Shown here in pieces: positions 9,766 to 14,640 of a DNA stretch of 14,640 nucleotides (the first letter of the stretch is position 1; each line of letters opens with the position of its first letter). Origin of the DNA: DAOUMU01 sp034409055 (GTDB taxonomy: Bacteria; Chloroflexota; Anaerolineae; 4572-78; J111); assembly GCA_034409055.1 (NCBI GenBank), contig DAOUMU010000125.1, forward strand, positions 1 through 14,640. The letters are read 5' to 3'. The notes below the pieces were generated by a model that did not search any database, had not been told where the DNA came from, and was given only the letters and a program-made list of their open reading frames with translations. The position numbers were made by a program, and so were the translations under genes.

Positions 9766-10821
9766 ATGACCAAAATTCTTGCCATCGAAACCTCTTGCGA
9801 CGAGACAGCGGCTGCCGTCGTTGAAGACGGCGTTCACATTAAATCAAACGTGGTGGCCTCGCAGATTGACATTCACCGGCGCTATGGGGGGGTCTATCCC
9901 GAAGTCGCTTCGCGCCAGCACATCTTGGCCATTAACACGGTCATTCAGGAGGCCTTGATTGAGGCCCGGACCGGCTGGAATGAGTTGGAGGCCGTGGCCG
10001 TTACCTACGGACCCGGCCTGGTCGGCAGTTTGCTGGTCGGCGTGAACGCGGCTAAAGGCATTGCCCTGGCCCTGGATATTCCCCTGATTGGCATCAACCA
10101 CCTGGAAGGACATCTCTATTCAAACTGGCTCGATACCGAGGGTAAAGGCCACCCGCCTGCCATAAAATTTCCGGCCCTATCGCTGATTGTGTCGGGCGGA
10201 CATACAGAATTGGTCCTCATCCACGACCACGGGGATTACGAAATCCTGGGCCGAACTATTGACGACGCCGCCGGTGAGGCTTTTGACAAAGTAGCCCGCC
10301 TCATCGACGTGGGTTATCCGGGTGGGCCGGCCATTCAAGAAGCGGCCCAAGATGGTAATCCCAATGCCTATAATTTCCCTCGGGCTCGTCTGGGCCACTC
10401 CTTTGATTTTAGCTTTTCCGGACTAAAAACGGCCGTGCTGCGCGTGGTGCAAAAATATACTGATACAGACAAACTCCATCCTCCCGACACGGTCCAGGGC
10501 CAACGACCACGGCGTACCCTACCGGTGGCCAATATTGCCGCTTCTTTTCAGATGGCGATCGTGGACGTGCTGGTCAGTAAAACCAAGGCGGCCGCCGACC
10601 AATATGACGTGGCCGAAATCTTACTGGCCGGGGGGGTGTCGGCTAACCTCCTCCTGCGCAACAAGATGATGACCAGCGCCGGACGGCCTGTCCGTGTCCC
10701 GCCTATGGCCCTGTGCACCGATAACGCGGCCATGATTGGGGCAGCCGCTTACTGGCACTGGCGAGCCGATCACGTTTCCGATTGGGATTTGGACGTTGTG
10801 GCCAATCTACGACTGGATTAA
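9766..10821 (+). CDS. tsaD: tRNA N6-adenosine threonylcarbamoyltransferase TsaD
   Basis: TsaD transfers the threonylcarbamoyl group from TC-AMP to A37 of tRNAs that read ANN codons, working with TsaB and TsaE in the cytoplasm. The 351 residues cover the whole family length. Visible signatures are ILAIETSCDETAAAVV at the N-terminus (nucleotide-binding phosphate loop), the metal-binding H112-x3-H116 in INHLEGH, VSGGHTEL, the GRTIDDAAGEAFDKVAR block, GGPAIQ, FSFSGLKTAV, GGVSANLLLR and CTDNAAMIGAAA. The start follows a repeat-rich gap and has no clear ribosome binding site, but ATG followed by MTKILAIETS matches the family start. No tsaB or tsaE is adjacent. The gene is intact and chromosomal in character. 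Confidence 0.96.
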   Translation: MTKILAIETSCDETAAAVVEDGVHIKSNVVASQIDIHRRYGGVYPEVASRQHILAINTVIQEALIEARTGWNELEAVAVTYGPGLVGSLLVGVNAAKGIALALDIPLIGINHLEGHLYSNWLDTEGKGHPPAIKFPALSLIVSGGHTELVLIHDHGDYEILGRTIDDAAGEAFDKVARLIDVGYPGGPAIQEAAQDGNPNAYNFPRARLGHSFDFSFSGLKTAVLRVVQKYTDTDKLHPPDTVQGQRPRRTLPVANIAASFQMAIVDVLVSKTKAAADQYDVAEILLAGGVSANLLLRNKMMTSAGRPVRVPPMALCTDNAAMIGAAAYWHWRADHVSDWDLDVVANLRLD

Positions 10822-10834
10822 GAGGATCATCACC

Positions 10835-11674
10835 GTGAAGATAGAAAAACTGAGCTGTCCCAGTTGTGGGGCGCCCCTCTCCGGCAACTTTTCCCCCAAC
10901 CAACAAATAGAGTGTAACGGTTGTGGGGTGCCCCTCATGCTGACCCACTTAGACACGGATAACCCCATCTTCTGCCCTCAATGCCGCACCCTGAATTCCA
11001 ACGAGGTCCGTTTCTGTATCAATTGTGGCCACCGGCTCAAGGTCGAGTGTATCTTGTGCTACACTCAAAATCGGATCGATGCTACCTACTGCGCCAAGTG
11101 CGGGGCGCACATGGAACAGGCCAAAGCCAGGCGACGCAAATTACAAGAGAAAAGGCGACGCCTGGTCCTGGAGCGAGATCGAGCCTTTAGAGAAAAAGAA
11201 GCCCGTCAAAAACAGGAAAAATTAGAAAGACTTCTGGCCGACTTGGACGAACCGGAAAACCACGACTTCGCCATTTATCAGATCAATCAAATGGGGGTCG
11301 AGGCCATGGAGGCCCTGATCGAAACCTTGTTGCAGGATGATGATCCGGATGCCCGTTACGGTTCAGCCATCGCCCTGGGACAAATTTGCACCGAACAGGA
11401 GATTAAAGTCCTCAACAAGGCCCGGGCTCTTAAAGCCTTAATCAAGGCCCTGAGCGACCCCGAACCGGCAGTGCGCTACTGGACGGCCGACGCCCTGGGC
11501 AAATTCAAAAATCACCTGGCCATTGAGCCGCTGGCCACCCTGCTCAAAGATCCGCATGAAGGGGTGCGTGAACAGGCTCGAGTCTCATTACAAAAAGTTG
11601 GCGGCCCACGAGTCCAGGAAATCTTGGCTCAGGCCAAAGCTAAGGGCCTGCTAGGTTGGATTAAAAGAAAGTAA
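10835..11674 (+). CDS. Multi-zinc-ribbon protein with coiled coil and HEAT repeats
   Basis: The start is taken as GTG at 10835, 13 bases after tsaD and 8 bases after AGAGGA; the longer open frame upstream lies inside tsaD. The 279-aa product has six CxxC knuckles in the first ~90 residues (CPSCG, CNGCG, CPQCR, CINCG, CILCY, CAKCG), that is, three zinc ribbons of the double-zinc-ribbon type. A highly charged helix follows (about 95-145, KARRRKLQEKRRRLVLERDRA), then HEAT-like or PBS-lyase-like repeats (about 155-260) with DARYGSAIALGQ and AVRYWTADALGKF. Such proteins act as scaffolds; the partner is unknown. It is packed with tsaD and the adenosyltransferase gene (7-base gap), so co-transcription is likely. 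Confidence 0.8.
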   Translation: MKIEKLSCPSCGAPLSGNFSPNQQIECNGCGVPLMLTHLDTDNPIFCPQCRTLNSNEVRFCINCGHRLKVECILCYTQNRIDATYCAKCGAHMEQAKARRRKLQEKRRRLVLERDRAFREKEARQKQEKLERLLADLDEPENHDFAIYQINQMGVEAMEALIETLLQDDDPDARYGSAIALGQICTEQEIKVLNKARALKALIKALSDPEPAVRYWTADALGKFKNHLAIEPLATLLKDPHEGVREQARVSLQKVGGPRVQEILAQAKAKGLLGWIKRK

Positions 11675-11681
11675 CTACGTT

Positions 11682-12242
11682 ATGACCAAACGAACCATAC
11701 TTTACACCGGTACCGGCGACGAAGGTTACACCCAACTGCTCGGCCAGGAGCGCATCCCGAAATATGATTTACGTCCTGAAGCCTACGGCACGGTTGACGA
11801 AGCGACCTCTTTTATGGGCCTGGTCCGGGCCGAACCAACGGCCAGCGAACGCACCAAAAAATTGATCCTGGCAGCCCAACGCGACTTGTGGGTGTTGATG
11901 AGCGAGTTGGCGGCTGCTCCCGGTGTCAAATTGCCCCAACGCCTGGAAGCGGGTCGTATCGCCTGGCTCGAGGCCGAAACAAACAAACTGGGGGCCAAAA
12001 CCCCACCTCTGACTCAATTTGTCCTACCCGGTGATACGGTCACCAGTGCCTGGCTGGATGTAGCCCGCACCGTCGTTCGGCGGGCAGAGCGTTGCGTCGC
12101 CCGGCTCATTCACGAAGGCTCTCTGGACAATAAGGAAATTTTGCGTTACCTGAATCGGCTCTCATCCCTCCTTTTTGCCCTGGCCCGCTACGAAGAGCAT
12201 CTGGCCGGCCAGCAAAGCACCCTGGCTAAAAATAGCGGGTAA
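11682..12242 (+). CDS. ATP:cob(I)alamin adenosyltransferase, PduO type
   Basis: The enzyme moves the adenosyl group of ATP to cob(I)alamin to make coenzyme B12. At 186 aa it is the normal size for a single-domain PduO/MMAB enzyme. The N-terminal ATP-binding motif TGTGDEGYTQLL is followed by an ERIPKYDLRPEAYGTVDEATSFMGLVRA block (about 25-52), where the family has K-x-D-R-EAYGTVDEL. FVLPGDTVTSAWLDVARTVVRRAER (about 107-132) supplies the conserved arginine-rich ATP-contacting helix, and RYLNRLSSLLFALARYEE closes the bundle. TGTGD replaces the more common TRTGD. No other B12 gene is in the run, but the fragment of a corrinoid-type methyltransferase downstream (13759) also points to B12 metabolism. 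Confidence 0.9.
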   Translation: MTKRTILYTGTGDEGYTQLLGQERIPKYDLRPEAYGTVDEATSFMGLVRAEPTASERTKKLILAAQRDLWVLMSELAAAPGVKLPQRLEAGRIAWLEAETNKLGAKTPPLTQFVLPGDTVTSAWLDVARTVVRRAERCVARLIHEGSLDNKEILRYLNRLSSLLFALARYEEHLAGQQSTLAKNSG

Positions 12243-12251
12243 AACGGTGAT

Positions 12252-12680
12252 ATGCTTATCTTTGGCCATCCCCTCCATCCAATGACCGTTCATTTTCCCA
12301 TTGCCTTTTATCTGCTCGGCGCACTGCTGACAGCAGGCTTTTTATGGCGTGGGCAAACCGATTATGAACGTTTTGCTTATTGGAGCTTTATCTTGAGCGG
12401 GCTGACCACCCTCATAGCCAGTTTGGCCGGTCTGATCGACCAGAGCCAGCTTGAAATAGCCGACCCGCGTCGTAACGATGTCAATACCCACATTACGACC
12501 GGTGTAGCCCTGCTCATCATCAACGGCCTGCTCGTTTATACGCGCTTTCGTTGGGCCGATGTTTTGACCAGCCGCCGCTGGTCTTACCTGGGCCTGATGT
12601 TGCTTGGCGTGGTAGCGGTTATGGCTACGGCCTGGCTTGGGGCGGAGTTGGTTTACCAATTGCGGGTCGGTGTCCAATAG
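12252..12680 (+). CDS. DUF2231 four-helix membrane protein
   Basis: The 142-residue product starts MLIFGHPLHPMTVHFPIAFYLLG, the diagnostic DUF2231 N-terminus with conserved histidines, and has four membrane segments (about 13-33, 43-62, 82-97, 110-132). The histidines have been proposed as heme or metal ligands in related proteins; function is unknown. It begins 9 bases after the adenosyltransferase stop and is the last gene of the plus-strand run. The facing gene ends about 95 bases further on. Confidence 0.85.
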   Translation: MLIFGHPLHPMTVHFPIAFYLLGALLTAGFLWRGQTDYERFAYWSFILSGLTTLIASLAGLIDQSQLEIADPRRNDVNTHITTGVALLIINGLLVYTRFRWADVLTSRRWSYLGLMLLGVVAVMATAWLGAELVYQLRVGVQ

Positions 12681-12730
12681 TATCGGTAGATCCAATTTTG
12701 TGCCACGATGGGTCCGTGACCCGTCGTATC

Positions 12731-12747
12731 GCCGGTTATGGACCGGC
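12731..12747. terminator. Weak hairpin between converging genes
   Basis: GCCGGT-TATGG-ACCGGC forms a 6-bp stem in the gap between the DUF2231 gene and the converging RraA-like gene. There is no T run on either side, so it is at best a weak or factor-dependent stop. A smaller GGGTC/GACCC stem lies just before it. Confidence 0.3.
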
Positions 12748-12774
12748 TTGGAGCGTTAAATTTGGCTCTACTGA

Positions 12775-13458
12775 TCAATGGCTAAATTTGCGATTGAAGA
12801 GACCCTCAACGCTGAAGTCAGGGCCGTTGATGTAGGCCATCAATTCGCCCTCTTTTTCATGGATACGGGCCGCCGCTTGGACTACCTTGTCTGCGATTGA
12901 CAGGGGAATAATCGTCACACCGTTGATATCGCCGTGGAGCAGGTCCCCAGGTTCAATGTGCACCCCATCGACGACCACCGGTACATTGACCTCGACCAGG
13001 CGGGGGTTGCCGTGGGAAGGCACCAGGCCGGGGGCGAAATAGTGCAAGCCCAGGCGTTTAACCTCCAGGATATCTCGTAAGCCCCCATCACTGATCACGC
13101 CAACCACGCCGAGGCGCTTAGAGATTGTGCCCATGACCTCACCAAAGTGAGCCGACTTTTGCCGTTCCGGTCCGATATCTTTGAGCACCAACACACTCGG
13201 CTTAGAGGAGGCTTCCATCGCTTTGAGCCAGGCCAGCCATACCTCACTACGCTGGGAAACATCCGGTGTGGTCGAATCGACCGTAACCGTGACTGCATAC
13301 CCCACCATCGTGCCCAATTCCGGTAACAGGCAGCGAATATTCATCCCCATAAAACCTTCCACTCTGCCCCGCACCTGGAATGTTTCGATGGCATTGCAAA
13401 TCGTCGGCGTGTCGATTACCTGTAAAGCTTCGATTTGCGAAATACTCAGTTGTTTCAT
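12775..13458 (-). CDS. RraA family protein (HMG/oxaloacetate aldolase-like)
   Basis: The start is the ATG at 13458, with AGGAGGT 8 bases upstream; the open frame extends 7 codons further without a site. The 227-aa product has the RraA fold pattern: DTPTICNAIE near the N-terminus, VGYAVTVTVDSTTP, a VLVLKDIG strand, GEVMGTISKRLGVVGVISDGGLRDI (about 105-130, substrate and metal site), LHYFAPGLVPSHGNP, and HIEPGDLLHGDINGVTIIP. Relatives act as metal-dependent aldolases on 4-hydroxy-4-methyl-2-oxoglutarate or oxaloacetate; true RraA inhibits RNase E. Older annotation calls these dimethylmenaquinone methyltransferases, which is wrong. RraA-like and DUF1537 kinase genes often share acid-sugar loci, and a kinase fragment lies nearby, so a sugar-acid role is likely. 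Confidence 0.85.
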   Translation of the reverse strand: MKQLSISQIEALQVIDTPTICNAIETFQVRGRVEGFMGMNIRCLLPELGTMVGYAVTVTVDSTTPDVSQRSEVWLAWLKAMEASSKPSVLVLKDIGPERQKSAHFGEVMGTISKRLGVVGVISDGGLRDILEVKRLGLHYFAPGLVPSHGNPRLVEVNVPVVVDGVHIEPGDLLHGDINGVTIIPLSIADKVVQAAARIHEKEGELMAYINGPDFSVEGLFNRKFSH

Positions 13459-13565
13459 CGGGTGTAACCTCCTGAACAATGTGGATAAGATTTTTCAGCA
13501 CAGTCCATAAAGCAAAGGATTTTGGTTTACGATTTATCGCCTGTCTTCGCGGACAAATCACGTAT

Positions 13566-13619
13566 TGCGTATTGCGTGTTGCGTGTTTAGGCGTCTCATC
13601 ACGGAACACGCAATACGCA
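13566..13619. repeat. Intergenic inverted repeat of GCGTATTGCGT type
   Basis: TGCGTATTGCGTGTT (13566-13580) is the exact inverse of 13605-13619 around a 24-base loop. The left arm extends into tandem GCGTATT/GCGTGTT units from 13561 to 13587. It lies in the roughly 300-bp non-coding stretch between the RraA-like and methyltransferase genes. I recall such ACGCAATACGC repeats in many copies in Chloroflexota genomes. Confidence 0.65.
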
Positions 13620-13690
13620 CTACGCAGTTTCTTCGCCACAGGCTTCTATGCTTTAAGGCTATTTTCATAAGATTCTGAACCATGCCGATT

Positions 13691-13720
13691 TTGCCAGTTC
13701 AGCAAATATGGTACTATACC
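13691..13720 (+). promoter_or_regulatory. Possible promoter of the methyltransferase fragment
   Basis: TTGCCA (13691-13696) and TATACC (13715-13720) are separated by 18 bp, 38 bp upstream of the preferred ATG. Both boxes differ from consensus, so this is tentative. Apart from this and the inverted repeat I see nothing in 13480-13758. Confidence 0.3.
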
Positions 13721-13758
13721 TGAGCAGAAGGAACAAGAACGTGAGAGGAAGGGTTTTG

Positions 13759-13998
13759 ATGACTCCCAAGCGCCGATTTCTGGCCGGCCTGCTCGGCGGG
13801 TGCGTGGATCACCCCCCGGTCGGTAGCCCCACCTCGGTGGCCACGCTGGAATGTATGGAGGCCTGTGGGGCTTACTTTCCTGAGGTTTACCTGAATGGCC
13901 AAAAGATGGCGACTCTGGCCGCAACTGCCTACACTATGCTTGGCTATGATTGTCTTATGCCCGTCTTTAGTGTACAGCAAGAAGCCGCCGCCTTATAG
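13759..13998 (+). pseudogene. MtaA/CmuA-type (uroporphyrinogen decarboxylase family) methyltransferase, N-terminal fragment
   Basis: The frame from ATG 13759 (AGGAAGG 6 bases upstream) encodes 79 residues: TPKRRFLAGLLGGCVDHPPVGSPTSVATLECMEACGAYFPEVYLNGQKMATLAATAYTMLGYDCLMPVFSVQQEAAAL. This is the usual start of corrinoid:CoM-type methyltransferases, which run to about 340 residues. Here the frame ends in TAG directly after EAAAL, where the family normally continues into the barrel, and the kinase frame starts at once (TAG overlaps GTG by one base). The most economical reading is a deletion that removed the rest of this gene and joined it to the next. The fragment cannot be active. An earlier in-frame ATG at 13708 has no binding site. 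Confidence 0.75.
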
Positions 13999-14540
13999 TG
14001 AAAAAGATTGCTCATGATTCCATCGGCGTTATCGCTGACGACTTTACCGGGGCTATGGATACGGGGGTACAGTTTGTCAGAGTCGGGCTTGAGACGGCGT
14101 TGCTTTTATCGCCGGCACATACTTTACCGATACCGGTCCAGGTCATCAGCACCAACAGCCGGAACGTGGATGTAGCTACGGCGCAACAACAAACGGTACA
14201 AGCGGCCAGCCTGTTTCGAGACAGGCTCATCTTCAAAAAGATCGACTCAACCATGCGCGGTCATATCGGCCCCGAGATCGAGACGGTGCTCGGCCTGACC
14301 GGCCTCAAGAAAGCCGTGGTTTGCCCGGCGGTGATCGAGGCAGGCCGAACGATCCGGGCTGGCAAACTTTGGGTCGAAGATGTGTTGCTTCACCAAAGCG
14401 ACTTTGCCCATGACCCATCCTGGCCGGCAGCGACATCAGATATGGCCAGCCTGGTGAGTCTACCGGCTACCCACCTTCATCTCAACACGGTTAGAGCAGG
14501 AACTAATGTGTTGACGGGCACAAATCGCAAAAGATGGTAA
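13998..14540 (+). pseudogene. Four-carbon acid sugar kinase (DUF1537/OtnK-like), truncated
   Basis: The frame begins IGVIADDFTGAMDTGVQFVRVGLETALLL, the N-terminal signature of four-carbon acid sugar kinases (OtnK/DtnK type), which phosphorylate the acyl sugar before PdxA2 oxidation and aldol cleavage. VISTNSRNVD, FKKIDSTMRGHIGPEIE (about 75-95) and AVVCPAVIEAGRTI (about 108-122) are also typical. Family members are about 420 residues; this frame ends at 180. After roughly residue 168 the sequence (TNVLTGTNRKRW) no longer looks like the family, and the C-terminal nucleotide-binding domain is missing. The start is GTG overlapping the previous stop by one base, with no visible ribosome binding site. 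Both this gene and its neighbour are therefore damaged. Confidence 0.75.
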
Positions 14541-14640
14541 GAACAGGGTAATAAATAGGGCAACAAGGCAAAAAGACAAGATTTTAGGCCGAAAGCACCG
14601 AAATTTCTGAAGAAATAGGAAAGAATTAAGTCTTACCTCT

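Noticed and set aside
12551..12835. 94-codon frame bridging the DUF2231 and RraA-like genes
   Set aside because: It overlaps both genes in other frames and has no start signal or familiar sequence.

Overview
The window looks like a piece of a Chloroflexota (Anaerolineae-like) genome or draft contig. The basis is the style of the chromosomal genes on the right (zinc-ribbon Nudix, tsaD, PduO-type adenosyltransferase, DUF2231, RraA, MtaA and DUF1537 relatives) and two intergenic repeat types (9707-9755, 13566-13619) that I associate with that phylum. This is an inference from memory, not a database result.

Layout. (1) 1-1602: an insertion sequence with a 494-residue DDE transposase and 20-bp terminal inverted repeats. 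Its left tip is exactly base 1 of the window, as expected if an assembly broke at a repeated IS. It cuts an FtsK/Tra-type ATPase gene. (2) 1603 to about 9090: a mobile element, visibly more AT-rich than its right flank, with every protein gene on the minus strand. Read in the direction of transcription it holds: a promoter and leader with a terminator-like hairpin; a ribbon-helix-helix regulator; two small proteins, the second coupled by ATGA to a RepA-like ATPase; iteron-like repeats; a small coiled-coil protein; a phage small terminase; a broken ParB-type methylase; two unknown proteins; an HK97-type prohead protease; a CRISPR-like hairpin repeat array; an AlpA-like regulator with a palindromic operator; a membrane-HNH-HTH fusion; and the broken FtsK/Tra gene. 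(3) About 9090-12680: a tight GC-rich chromosomal run on the plus strand (Nudix, tsaD, zinc-ribbon/HEAT protein, PduO, DUF2231). (4) 12775-14540: an RraA-like gene facing left, then fragments of an MtaA-type methyltransferase and a four-carbon acid sugar kinase. In 14541-14640 I recognise nothing beyond a short ATTTCT/AGAAAT palindrome.

How it fits together. The element mixes plasmid-like replication (RepA, iterons, a predicted antisense RNA opposite the Rep leader gene), actinobacterial-style conjugation (an FtsK/Tra ATPase beside a DUF2637/Spd-like membrane protein) and phage packaging genes (small terminase, prohead protease) without large terminase, portal or capsid. It therefore resembles a phage satellite or phage-plasmid remnant merged with an integrative conjugative element. 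The IS-cut Tra gene and the broken methylase suggest it is decaying. No integrase is in view.

The three most unusual signals are: (a) the array at 3617-4137, whose repeats are CRISPR type I-E-like in size, hairpin and 61-bp period, but two of whose 'spacers' are 23-bp perfect palindromes with shared flanks; (b) the predicted antisense RNA at about 8488-8557; and (c) the membrane-anchored HNH-HTH protein.
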